Source: Nitrospirota bacterium
Lineage (GTDB): Bacteria; Nitrospirota; Thermodesulfovibrionia; Thermodesulfovibrionales; Dissulfurispiraceae
Length of the DNA: 64,000 nt
Assembly: GCA_009773415.1 (NCBI GenBank)
Contig: WSNO01000004.1
Span: forward strand, 35,186-99,185
Direction: 5' to 3'
Below, in pieces: positions 9,336 through 18,264 of this stretch. The notes below the pieces were generated by a model. The model saw only the letters and a program-made list of their open reading frames with translations. It did no database searches and was not told where the DNA came from. The position numbers and the translations under genes were made by a program. The stretch's first letter is position 1; each line of letters begins with the position of its first letter.

Positions 9336-9779
9336 TCAGTTGTTGCCTTGCTGACCCGGCGATGCCGGTGCCGCGCTCACGACTCGGTCCTCAATGACAA
9401 TCGCGCCTGCGAGTTCATCGCCGAGTCGCAGGCCGGTGCGGTTTCCAAGCATGAGCAGAAACTCAAATCAGCATACTGTGAGGGCAAGCAGCCAGCCGAA
9501 AAACGGCATGAGATACAGCCCGCATGTGCAGGCTACAGGGGCGTTGCGAAGCACCGATTCCCGAAATCCGCAAGCCTGTCCGGACTTATTGCGGATAACG
9601 CGCAGGTCAAGAACTTTCTTGCCCACACTGCGACTGCCGAGCAGAGCATCGCTGATAAGTATATATCAGCCCGACCATGCACCCACCTGAGGCATCGCCT
9701 TCAGCGAGGCGAGGAATATGAGCAGATCAATCGATTTCCCAATCACTCGCAGCAGAACGCCAGCCTTCCGTTTCTCCTC
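9336..9779 (-). pseudogene. Broken RDD-family membrane protein gene
   Basis: Reading the minus strand in one frame gives about 148 codons with clear RDD-family character. It begins around KAGVLLRVIGKSIDLLIFLA, continues with YILISDALLGSRSVGKKVL and DLRVIRNKSGQACGF, has a membrane segment MPFFGWLLALTVC, and ends LRLGDELAGAIVIEDRVV plus a tail. This frame is interrupted by two TGA codons, at 9668-9666 and 9470-9468, and has no good start codon; the nearest ATG (MPERRNGRL) is in another frame. Conservation continues on both sides of each TGA. Simple decay is the likeliest explanation. UGA readthrough (selA is in this window) or sequence error cannot be excluded. The frame ends 17 bases before mreB. 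Confidence 0.7.
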
Positions 9780-10162
9780 TCAGGCATCGGGAATGATACC
9801 AGAAAAAGCATTATTTTATCAAGCAGTTGCTGTTTTTCACCGCATCAATCCCCGGCAAGAACAGCGGAATTGTGCACGTTGCGGCGTCCGGCAAAAGGGA
9901 TATTCAGCCTGACATCTCCAAAGTGCTTTTATCCCGGTCCTGTCAATTTATGAATGATATATCCCGGTTTATTCAGAAAAAATATGCCGAATAGTCTCCT
10001 TAAACTCTTGATTGCAGGTGGTAAATGTCGATTGTCTATGCTACTATAAACGGGATATTCACATTTAGTGCGGTTCAGAAAAAGCACCCATGAGGAAAGC
10101 GGCTCCCATGATGGGAATCGAAATGAATTATTTCTGATACGCACCTTCCAGGGGGGTACGGT
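9780..10162. other. Intergenic region between the RDD relic and the AMIN-like gene
   Basis: Divergent spacer. It is AT-rich toward its right half, with TACTATAAA at 10042-10050 as a possible -10 box for the downstream plus-strand gene. No convincing -35 lies at 16-18 bases. I see no RNA gene or repeat here. Confidence 0.4.
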
Positions 10163-11905
10163 ATGATATTTAACGGAGTGATGCGGCTCACGCATTTCAT
10201 TGCGCTGATTATTATCGCGGCGTTGCTGCCGGTGAGTGCAGGTGCCGCGGAAATCAGCATCAAGCCCGGCAAGTTCAGCCATTTTAATCTCATCGCTCCG
10301 GAAAGCATCGTGGCCGGAGAAAGTGCTTCACTCCAGTTACAGGCAGTCGATGCCTACGGCAATATCATCCAAAATTTTAACGAATTCACTATTGAATACC
10401 GCCTTGCAGCAACCGGATCGGCAAACATTAGCCCGCTTGCGTTTCGCGCATCAGCCTTTAAAAACGGTATTTTTCAATTCATTCTACGGGACAATATAGC
10501 CGAAACCGTAAGCCTTTCCGTCTTTGAAAGCGCAAGCCCAATCGCGATCCTCACCAAAGAAGTCCGCGTGATGCCTGCACGGCCGGCGGCATTCCGAATC
10601 AGCACCCCTCGCATCACGGGCGCGGGAGAAAAGTTTGATGTCCGTATCACGGCGATCGACGCGCATGGCAATGTGGCGGTCGCGCCGATGCAGGGGAAGA
10701 ACCTGAACGTGCTTTTCAGGGGCGACACCGAGCCTCGCATTGTAAATCAGATAATGCCGGACTTCAGCAACGGCGTATGCGTTATTACGCTCGTAGCCGA
10801 AAAAATCGGCTCGGTCGCGATAGAGATTAAAGACCTCGTGTCCGGGGTCAGCGGCGCAAGCGAACGCATTGAAGTTACAAACGGCGCTCTCCATGCTTTT
10901 CGTGTTGTTGCCCCGCGCGAATCGATTGCAGGCGAGCCGTTTGAAGTGGCAATTGTGGCGCTCGACGCCAACAACAATCTCGTCAGAAATTACGCGGCAA
11001 GCGGCAGCGGCGTGGCGCTGAGCACCACAGGAAGCCGCACCCCCCACCCGTCCACAGTACTTGCATACGAGTTTCAGAACGGTCAGGTGCGTGTCCAGCT
11101 GCGCTATGACGTCCCTGAAGAGATGCACATCGTTGCAACCGAAATCAGCAGGAAGATCAGCAGCAGGAGCGAAATGATCCGCATCATCAAGCCCGTTCCC
11201 AGCCGCTATGAAGTGACGACGCCAGAATCCGCGATTGCCGGCCAGCGCTTCAAGGTAAAAGTGACCGCGTTCAACCAGAACAATGCCGTCATCAAAAACT
11301 ACAGCTCTATCGGGCCTGACGTGCTCCTGAGCACAACCGGCACCGGCAAATTGACGCCGAACCGCGTCCCTGCAAACGAGTTTATGAACGGAACGGCTGT
11401 TGTGGACGTTCAATACAACAAATCTGAAGCATTCAGCATAACCGCATCCGCCGATTCCTTTGCCAAAGCTCAGCTCCCGCCGGCCGTGAAAAAGCGCCTT
11501 GCAAAATCTGAGCAGCAGTTGTCGGCAGCAAAGGCGGAAACGCCAAAGACAGCGAAACCAAAAACAGCCAAGGCAAAGAAAACCAAAGGGAACGCAAAAA
11601 CCGAATTAAACGCCGTCATGGCAAACGATGCAACAAGGCGCGTAACGCTTGCGATGAGTTCGACCAAAACAGTGAAATATTCTGTCTCAGTCGTTTCCCG
11701 CGAAGGGAAGAAATGGGTTGTCGTAAAGCTTTCTCCGGCTGCAAGCGCATTGTCGTCTCCTCTCCGCCTCAATTCGGCCTTCATCGGTGACGTGGTTGCC
11801 GATGAGGACGGAAAAGGCGGCATTGTCCTGAAACTTGAACTCTTGAAAGCAGCGAAGGTTCAGGTCCAGAAAGAAACGTCGGGACTGATTCTTCAGCTGA
11901 AGTAA
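10163..11905 (+). CDS. Secreted four-repeat Ig-like protein with AMIN-like C-terminus
   Basis: A 580-residue exported protein. A signal peptide is visible (MRLTHFIALIIIAALLPVSAGAA). Four related beta-rich repeats of about 100-110 residues follow, each opening with a variant of F-x-V-x-x-P-x-x-x-x-A-G-E-x-F-x-V and then A-x-D-A-x-G-N. They begin near residues 38, 140, 248 and 352. A low-complexity Lys/Ala/Thr/Pro linker (about 445-490) follows. The end resembles an AMIN domain as in PilQ secretins or AmiC amidases, finishing KVQVQKETSGLILQLK. The ATG follows AGGGGGG. An envelope or pilus-related role is likely by architecture, but no pil gene is adjacent. Confidence 0.75.
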   Translation: MIFNGVMRLTHFIALIIIAALLPVSAGAAEISIKPGKFSHFNLIAPESIVAGESASLQLQAVDAYGNIIQNFNEFTIEYRLAATGSANISPLAFRASAFKNGIFQFILRDNIAETVSLSVFESASPIAILTKEVRVMPARPAAFRISTPRITGAGEKFDVRITAIDAHGNVAVAPMQGKNLNVLFRGDTEPRIVNQIMPDFSNGVCVITLVAEKIGSVAIEIKDLVSGVSGASERIEVTNGALHAFRVVAPRESIAGEPFEVAIVALDANNNLVRNYAASGSGVALSTTGSRTPHPSTVLAYEFQNGQVRVQLRYDVPEEMHIVATEISRKISSRSEMIRIIKPVPSRYEVTTPESAIAGQRFKVKVTAFNQNNAVIKNYSSIGPDVLLSTTGTGKLTPNRVPANEFMNGTAVVDVQYNKSEAFSITASADSFAKAQLPPAVKKRLAKSEQQLSAAKAETPKTAKPKTAKAKKTKGNAKTELNAVMANDATRRVTLAMSSTKTVKYSVSVVSREGKKWVVVKLSPAASALSSPLRLNSAFIGDVVADEDGKGGIVLKLELLKAAKVQVQKETSGLILQLK

Positions 11906-11917
11906 TCTGAAAGGAAT

Positions 11918-11968
11918 CGGTCAGCGGCTGCCGGATTATTCCCTGGTGGTCGGCTGACCGTATTTTTT
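11918..11968 (+). terminator. Probable Rho-independent terminator before ftsY
   Basis: CGGTCAGC pairs perfectly with GCTGACCG across a 27-base loop and is followed by TATTTTTT. It lies directly after the AMIN-like gene and its T-run reaches to within a few bases of the ftsY ATG, so it could also influence ftsY expression. Confidence 0.6.
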
Positions 11969-11972
11969 GACC

Positions 11973-12881
11973 ATGGGTTTTTTTGATCGTCTCAAAGCAG
12001 GACTCGCAAAAACACGCCATAACTTTGTCGCACGCGTCGAATCCGTCCTCCTCAATCGCACGATCGATGAATCTGTGCTTGATGACATCGAAGAGATTCT
12101 CATCACATCGGACGTCGGCGCGGGTGCAACTGAAGACATTATTCAAATATTGAAGGAGAAAATTCGCTCCGGCGCCATCGCCGGCTCGGCAGATGTTACC
12201 GCTTGCATCCAGGGTGAAATGGCAAAGCTCCTCGGTCATCCGCAGCCGCTTGTTATAGAGGGCATCAAGCCGTATGTCATCCTCATGGCAGGAGTGAACG
12301 GCGTAGGAAAGACAACAACCATCGGCAAACTTGCCCAGCGCTATGTTGACGAGGGGAAGTCCGTCGTGCTCGCTGCAGGCGATACATTCCGTGCGGCAGC
12401 TGTTGAACAGCTAGAGATTTGGGCTCAGCGGACCGGAGCCGCAATCATCAGGCATCAGGCTGGCTCGGATCCTGCCGCGGTTGCATTCGATGCGGTTGAG
12501 GCTGCTAAATCTCGCAATGCCGATCTGGTCATTATCGACACAGCCGGACGGCTCCACAACAAAACGCAACTGATGGATGAGCTGAAAAAGATCAATCGCG
12601 TCATTAAGAAGTCGATCCCCGATGCTCCCCATGACATCCTGCTTGTTGTTGACGGCACGACCGGTCAGAACGCGTTGCGCCAGGCGCAGGTTTTCAATGA
12701 AGTCGTCGGCCTGACCGGTATTGTACTGACCAAACTGGACGGCACTGCCAAGGGCGGCATTGTCTTTGCGATCTACAAGGAGCTCGGCATCCCGATCAAG
12801 TTGATCGGCATCGGGGAAAAAGCCGACGACCTGCGGGATTTCAGCGCGAATGATTTTGTAAAAGCATTATTCGAAAAGTAA
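11973..12881 (+). CDS. ftsY: Signal recognition particle receptor FtsY
   Basis: SRP-type GTPase that receives ribosome-nascent chain complexes at the membrane. The 302-residue protein is the short form: the N domain (residues 1-85) is followed directly by the G domain, without the acidic A domain found in E. coli. GTPase motifs are GVNGVGKTTTIGKLA (G1), DTFRAAAVEQL (G2), IDTAGRLHNK (G3) and TKLDGTAKGG (G4). An ATG giving MGFFDRLKAGL is chosen; a TTG two codons earlier is possible. No good Shine-Dalgarno sequence is visible because the upstream bases are the terminator T-run. Confidence 0.95.
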   Translation: MGFFDRLKAGLAKTRHNFVARVESVLLNRTIDESVLDDIEEILITSDVGAGATEDIIQILKEKIRSGAIAGSADVTACIQGEMAKLLGHPQPLVIEGIKPYVILMAGVNGVGKTTTIGKLAQRYVDEGKSVVLAAGDTFRAAAVEQLEIWAQRTGAAIIRHQAGSDPAAVAFDAVEAAKSRNADLVIIDTAGRLHNKTQLMDELKKINRVIKKSIPDAPHDILLVVDGTTGQNALRQAQVFNEVVGLTGIVLTKLDGTAKGGIVFAIYKELGIPIKLIGIGEKADDLRDFSANDFVKALFEK

Positions 12882-12927
12882 TCTGACCGACTGCCTCTTC
12901 ACAGGCTGCACGAAATAAGCTCGTCGA

Positions 12928-13914
12928 CTACTGCAGATTCTGGATCTGCGTCAAACCGCCGATTTTTCTGAGCTTCTTGTACCGTTCATCAACCAGCTTT
13001 GACATTGATTTGCCCTGAAGGCTTTCGAGCGACTTGAGAATATACTCAGCAATCTTCCTGCCAACGCATTCGGGATTGCGGTGAGCGCCTCCGAGCGGCT
13101 CGGGAAGTATGTCGTCAATAATCTTGTGTGCCTTCAGGTCCTGGGCGGTCAGTTTCAATGCGGTCGCTGCGCGTGCAAAATCTCCCTGCCCGAGTTCTCC
13201 GGATCCCTTCTTCCAGAGAATCGCAGCACACCCCTCCGGTGAAATGACGGAATAGACGGCATGCTCAAGCATGGCGAGCCGGTCGCCGACACTCAACCCC
13301 AGCGCTCCTCCGCTGCCGCCTTCGCCAATTACTATTGAGAGAACAGGCACCTTCAGGCGCGACATTTCGAGCAGATTCGTAGCGATAGCCTCAGCCTGTC
13401 CGCGCTCCTCAGCGCCGATGCCGGGATATGCGCCGGGGGTGTCAATCAGGGTGACAACGGGTCGTTTAAAACGCTCGGCGAGCTTCATAAGCCGCAGGGC
13501 CTTGCGATACCCCTCCGGATTCGGCTGACCGAAGTTTCGCTGAATGCGATCCTTCGTCCCGCGCCCTTTCTGATGGCCGATTATCATCAGGGGAATGCCT
13601 CCTATTTTCCCGATGCCGCCGACAATCGCGGCATCGTCCGCAAAACGGCGGTCCCCGTGCAACTCAATAAAATCTTCGGCAATGAGTCCGATGTAATCAA
13701 GGGTATAAGGGCGTTCCGGGTGGCGGGCAATAAGCGTCTTCTGCCAGGGATTCACCGAAGAGTAAATTTCCCTGCGGAGATCCGCTGCCTTCTTTTCGAG
13801 ATTCTTGATCTCTGAGGCAATGTCGATATCGCTTCCGTCCGACAGACGTTTCAGCGCATCAATCTTGTTTTCGAGGTCCTCAAGCGGCTTTTCAAACTCC
13901 AGATAATAGGCCAT
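12928..13914 (-). CDS. accA: Acetyl-CoA carboxylase carboxyltransferase, alpha subunit
   Basis: Transfers the carboxyl group from carboxybiotin to acetyl-CoA, giving malonyl-CoA for fatty acid synthesis, with AccD. At 328 residues it has normal length. Visible family features are the N-terminal helical [18 protein letters not shown], the [22 protein letters not shown] segment, [17 protein letters not shown], and the crotonase-fold glycine loop [16 protein letters not shown]. An AAGGATGAC ribosome site precedes the ATG. It lies 38 bases downstream of dnaE, the same dnaE-accA order as in many proteobacteria. accD is not in the window. Confidence 0.97.
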   Translation of the reverse strand: MAYYLEFEKPLEDLENKIDALKRLSDGSDIDIASEIKNLEKKAADLRREIYSSVNPWQKTLIARHPERPYTLDYIGLIAEDFIELHGDRRFADDAAIVGGIGKIGGIPLMIIGHQKGRGTKDRIQRNFGQPNPEGYRKALRLMKLAERFKRPVVTLIDTPGAYPGIGAEERGQAEAIATNLLEMSRLKVPVLSIVIGEGGSGGALGLSVGDRLAMLEHAVYSVISPEGCAAILWKKGSGELGQGDFARAATALKLTAQDLKAHKIIDDILPEPLGGAHRNPECVGRKIAEYILKSLESLQGKSMSKLVDERYKKLRKIGGLTQIQNLQ

Positions 13915-13952
13915 GTCATCCTTTCATCAAAGACAAAATCACCGCTTCGGCC

Positions 13953-16900
13953 TCACTGCCGGCATCGCACCGTACAGGCTGCTGTCCGTTCGGCCTCGGC
14001 GGCAAAGTTCTGGCACGGATACATCTGAGTGGCTATCATAACACAGCAGTCGGGCAAAAGGCAGCGGATGCTGACCGAACCGCTGCTCCCGCATCCGGGG
14101 ACAGCGTCTTCGGTCAGCAGTTTTTTCACCTGAGCGATTTTCGCTTTTGCCGCTTCTTCATCGGAGCAATCGATGGTAACCTCGAACTTCTCCCTCACTT
14201 CGATTTCAACCAGATTTCGCACATCGCGCGCCATGATTCGAGCACCCTTTTCAGCACGCATAACATTTCCTCTCAGAACCACCAGCATATTCTTTTTGAG
14301 CAACTCGGCATTTTCCTGATATGTTTTGCCAAATACAAGAGCCTCGATACGACCGGTTTCATCCTCTATCGTGACAAACACGGTGACACCCTTCTCCCGT
14401 GCCTTTGTCTTTACTTCGGTAATGACTCCCGCAATGCTCGTCTCAATGCGCTCCTCATCCTCACCATTTCCGACCTGTTCAATCCGCTTCAGCAGGTCGG
14501 AAATGCGCGAAATATTCATGCCGGACAGCGTCTTCCGGTATTTCACCAGCGGATGGCCTGAGACAAAAAAACCGAGCGCATCTTTTTCATAGCCGAGCAG
14601 CATCGCTTCGTCCCAGATCGGCTGAGACGCGGCTGACGACTCCGGCTCACCGAACAGGCTCATCCCCCCGTTCTGGGACTTTGCCGGGTTCAGCACGGTT
14701 TCGGCGGCCGTCGCACGGGCGATAAACCTGTTCAGGCCCCTTGCAGCATAGAGAGAATCGAATGCGCCCGATTTGATTAGGCTTTCGATCACCTTCTTGT
14801 TTACCTTCTTGCCGTCAACGCGGCTGATAAATTCCTCAAAGGTTGCAAAAGGAGCCTTGCTCCTCTCAGAAATCATGATCTCGATCGCAGAACTCCCGAC
14901 TCCCTTGACCGCTTCGAGCCCGAACCGGATGGAGCTGCCGACAATCTTGAATTCGCGATCACTCTCATTCATGTCCGGAGGCATCACCTCGATACCCGCT
15001 TTGCGGCATTCTTCAATAAGCGTAACAATACGGTCGGTGTCGCCCATGTCGGCACTCAGATTCGCCGTCATAAACTCAACCGGATAATGCGCCTTCAGGT
15101 AGGCGGTCTGATAGGCGACATACCCGTATGCGGCAGAGTGTGATTTATTAAATCCGTATTCTGCAAACTTGGCAATCAGCTCAAATAGTGCAACAGCCTT
15201 CCGCTCGGGAATGCCTTTGGCGACAGCGCCTTCCACGAAACCCTCTTTCTGCTTCGCCATTTCATCCGGCTTCTTCTTCCCCATGATTTTCCGGAGCACA
15301 TCAGCCTGCGCCATGCTGAATCCGGCGATCTTGTTCGCGATCATCATGACCTGTTCCTGATACAGGATAATACCGTAAGTCTCCGCAAGAACATCGGAAA
15401 GCTCCGGTAGATCATATTCGATCGGAACTTCACCCTTTTTACGCTTGATGAACTCGTCAATCATCCCGCTACCGATCGGTCCGGGGCGGTACAATGCAAC
15501 AAGCGCGATAAGGTCTTCGATGACATTCGGATGCATTTTCACGAGAATGTCACGCATGCCCGCACTTTCAAGCTGGAATATACCGGTGCTTTCGCCTGAG
15601 CTGAGCAGCGAAAATGTTTTCTCGTCATCCAGCGGAATATCGGAAATGTCCAGTTCACGTCCCTGCTGCTTCAGGAACCGCAGGGTTTTATCGATAATCG
15701 TCAGCGTCTTGAGTCCGAGGAAATCGAATTTCAGCAGGCCCACCGCTTCGACAGAGCCCATGTCGAACTGGGTTGTGATAACATCTTCCGAAGGCTGCTT
15801 ATATAAGGCAGTATAGTTCGTCAGCGGTTCGGGGGCAATGACCACACCGGCTGCATGTGTTGATGCGTGGCGGGAGAGTCCCTCCAGACGCATGGCGATA
15901 TCAATCATCTCCCGCACCTGCGGGTCATTTTCGTAAACCTCCTTCAATTGCGGCTCGAGCTTCAGCGCAAGGTCGAGCGACTTGACGTCGGGGCCGGTCG
16001 GAATAAGTTTGGCGATCCTGTCAACGTCGGCATAGGGAATATGCAGCACGCGACCAACATCGCGCACCGCGGCCTTGGACGCGAGCGTCCCGAAGGTGAT
16101 TATCTGCGCGACAGACTCCTTGCCGTACTTGCCCTGAACGTAGGTGATGACCTCCTGCCGCCGGTCCTTGCAGAAATCGACGTCGATATCCGGCATGCTG
16201 ATGCGTTCAGGGTTCAGAAAGCGCTCAAAGAGCAAGTTATAGCGAATCGGGTCGATCTCAGTAATGCCAAGCCCGTAAGCGACAAGGCTTCCTGCGACCG
16301 AGCCTCTCCCGGGCCCGACCGGGATGCCGTTGGTCTTCGCATATGTAATAAAATCCCAGACAATAAGAAAGTACGAGGCAAAACCCATCTTTCGGATCAC
16401 TTTCAGCTCAAAATCAAGCCGATCCTGATAGTTCTGCGGCAGTGCGGTGCGAAGTTTCTTCAGTAAGCCCTTGAGGGCCAGTTCTTCGAGATACGTTCCA
16501 GGGGTGTACCCTTCAGGCACTTCGTATTTCGGCAGAAGAGTCTTGCCGAGCTCAAAGTCAAAATTGCAGCGTTCGGCTATTTTCACTGTGTTCTGGATTG
16601 CGTCCGGCACGTCAGCAAACGCAGCTTTCATTTCCTGCGGAGACTTGAAGTAGCATTGATCGGTGCCGAACGACATCCGTTTTTCATCGTTGACCGTCTT
16701 GCCGGTGCCTATGCAGAGCAGAATGTCATGCGCCCGGGTGTCTTCCTGGCGCAGATAGTGGCAATCGTTCGTAGCGACGAGCGGAATATGCAGTTCCTGC
16801 GACAGCTGAGTAAGCTTCCGGTTGACGTCAATCTGCTCCTCAAGCCCGTTGCTCTGGATTTCCAAATAGAAGTTGTCCGGTCCCAGAACCCGCTTGTACC

Positions 16901-17402
16901 AGAGCGCCCGTTCTCGGGCAAGTTCCCATCGGTCATGCGCCAGATAGAACGGAACTTCCCCCTTCAGGCAGGAGGAAAGACCGATGAGCCCGCCGCTGAA
17001 CTGCTCCAGCAAATCCTTGTCGATGCGCGGTTTGTAGTAGAAACCTTCCAGATAGGCTTTCGTTACCAGCCTGCAGAGGTTCCGGTAGCCGTCACGGTTG
17101 CGGGCAAGAAGGATAAGGTGAAACGCCGCTTCATCGGAAAGTCCGTCGATATTTGCCTTTTGGCGTTCCAAGCGGCTGCCGGGCGCAATATAGACCTCGC
17201 AGCCGATAATCGGCTTTACGCCGGCTTTGGTGGCTTTCTTGTAAAATTCAACCGCGCCGAACAGTCCGCCATGGTCAGTAATAGCCACGGCAGGCAATTT
17301 ATACTGAACCGCCTGCTGAACAAGCTCATCAATTTTGATGGCGCCGTCGAGCAGACTGTATTCGGTATGTACGTGGAGGGGAACAAAGTCGGCGTGCTGC
17401 AT
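13953..17402 (-). CDS. dnaE: DNA polymerase III alpha subunit
   Basis: Replicative polymerase of 1149 residues. The PHP domain at the N-terminus starts FVPLHVHTEYSLLDGAIKI. The polymerase core includes GPGRGSVAGSLVAYGLGI and the catalytic PDIDVDFCKDRRQEV. Next come a helix-hairpin region, an OB-fold (SIAGVITEVKTKAREKGVTVFV) and a short C-terminal domain. The last 47 residues are unusually rich in cysteine (seven), with CLLPDCC and ACTVRC. The PHP metal ligands look intact, so it may carry intrinsic 3'-5' exonuclease activity. It is upstream of accA. The ATG used (MQHADF) has only a weak AGG upstream. Confidence 0.97.
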   Translation of the reverse strand: MQHADFVPLHVHTEYSLLDGAIKIDELVQQAVQYKLPAVAITDHGGLFGAVEFYKKATKAGVKPIIGCEVYIAPGSRLERQKANIDGLSDEAAFHLILLARNRDGYRNLCRLVTKAYLEGFYYKPRIDKDLLEQFSGGLIGLSSCLKGEVPFYLAHDRWELARERALWYKRVLGPDNFYLEIQSNGLEEQIDVNRKLTQLSQELHIPLVATNDCHYLRQEDTRAHDILLCIGTGKTVNDEKRMSFGTDQCYFKSPQEMKAAFADVPDAIQNTVKIAERCNFDFELGKTLLPKYEVPEGYTPGTYLEELALKGLLKKLRTALPQNYQDRLDFELKVIRKMGFASYFLIVWDFITYAKTNGIPVGPGRGSVAGSLVAYGLGITEIDPIRYNLLFERFLNPERISMPDIDVDFCKDRRQEVITYVQGKYGKESVAQIITFGTLASKAAVRDVGRVLHIPYADVDRIAKLIPTGPDVKSLDLALKLEPQLKEVYENDPQVREMIDIAMRLEGLSRHASTHAAGVVIAPEPLTNYTALYKQPSEDVITTQFDMGSVEAVGLLKFDFLGLKTLTIIDKTLRFLKQQGRELDISDIPLDDEKTFSLLSSGESTGIFQLESAGMRDILVKMHPNVIEDLIALVALYRPGPIGSGMIDEFIKRKKGEVPIEYDLPELSDVLAETYGIILYQEQVMMIANKIAGFSMAQADVLRKIMGKKKPDEMAKQKEGFVEGAVAKGIPERKAVALFELIAKFAEYGFNKSHSAAYGYVAYQTAYLKAHYPVEFMTANLSADMGDTDRIVTLIEECRKAGIEVMPPDMNESDREFKIVGSSIRFGLEAVKGVGSSAIEIMISERSKAPFATFEEFISRVDGKKVNKKVIESLIKSGAFDSLYAARGLNRFIARATAAETVLNPAKSQNGGMSLFGEPESSAASQPIWDEAMLLGYEKDALGFFVSGHPLVKYRKTLSGMNISRISDLLKRIEQVGNGEDEERIETSIAGVITEVKTKAREKGVTVFVTIEDETGRIEALVFGKTYQENAELLKKNMLVVLRGNVMRAEKGARIMARDVRNLVEIEVREKFEVTIDCSDEEAAKAKIAQVKKLLTEDAVPGCGSSGSVSIRCLLPDCCVMIATQMYPCQNFAAEAERTAACTVRCRQ

Positions 17403-17519
17403 TCAGGCATTTTACCTGCCGCGTTCCGGCTTAGTCAACGCAACAGGAATATGCCGGCTTCGGACAGGGAGAAGACCGCACGGAGGAACGCCGCAACGAC
17501 TTTATCCTTAGCTGCGGAC

Positions 17520-18206
17520 TCAGCAACAGCCTTTTTCCCACGCCATTGCCCGTTCATAGTCGTGAAAAAGCTTCTCCCGTCTCCTGAATTCCGCAGAATG
17601 CATGACTGTGCGGCCGTTTTTCTGCTGCGTGCCGACTGCGGCATGCAGCATTTCATGGTAAACAACATATGCAACGTAGTAGTGAGGGACCGCTTTTCTG
17701 TCGAGATAGCGGCTGATGCGAATCAAATCCCGCCTGCGGTCATAGCTGCCCAGATTTCGCTTTTGAACGCCGGAGCGGGGGGGGCGACTGCTCCAGGTTA
17801 TCGCGGCTGTAATGCTTTCATGGAAATAGCGCCGGTTGATTTCCGCGAAGAGTGCTGCCAGATCATGCACCCGGCCCTCCGTGATGACGATCGTCCTGTG
17901 CTGCCGGGCCTGTCCGATTAAATGACCATGCGCCTGGATAAAGACGCGCATGAGCGGCGTCGCAGCCCGGCGGTTCCTAATGAATGCGGCGATTTCAGCC
18001 AGAACCGCCTCATCTGCCGAGAGAAACATCCGGTGCATGCGAACAGCAAGGCACGCTGCAGTTTTTCGATACGAGAGCATGCTCGAAGTGTTCTCGGTAA
18101 ACACGACTTGCAACGGCAAGCCGCTCAGCCGCCGGAGCGACTGACTGACCGCATGCTCCGTCTCCGGAAACCGCATAACCAACTGTTCTTTTGCTGTCGT
18201 CTTCAC
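17520..18206 (-). CDS. SprT-like zinc metalloprotease domain protein
   Basis: A 228-residue protein with a zincin motif HEMLHAAVG (HExxH) near residue 187 and a downstream H-x-A-E-F that would supply the third ligand, as in SprT/Spartan-type domains. The preceding IRISRYLDRKAVPHYYVAYVVY is typical of the helix before the HExxH. The N-terminal 100 residues are Arg/Ala-rich and not recognised. Bacterial SprT-like proteins are mostly uncharacterised, and DNA-protein crosslink repair is only suggested by the eukaryotic relatives. There is no signal peptide. It lies 58 bases from the znuA-like gene and could be co-transcribed. Confidence 0.75.
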   Translation of the reverse strand: MKTTAKEQLVMRFPETEHAVSQSLRRLSGLPLQVVFTENTSSMLSYRKTAACLAVRMHRMFLSADEAVLAEIAAFIRNRRAATPLMRVFIQAHGHLIGQARQHRTIVITEGRVHDLAALFAEINRRYFHESITAAITWSSRPPRSGVQKRNLGSYDRRRDLIRISRYLDRKAVPHYYVAYVVYHEMLHAAVGTQQKNGRTVMHSAEFRRREKLFHDYERAMAWEKGCC

Positions 18207-18264
18207 AGATGAATGCCGCGCCTGATTCTTTCTGTTTTGTGGCTGCTTGTTCAGGGCTGCTTTT

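Noticed and set aside
16656..17921. 421-codon plus-strand frame antisense to the dnaE start and SprT-like gene
   Set aside because: Crosses two recognised genes and their spacer, has no ribosome site and no family character.
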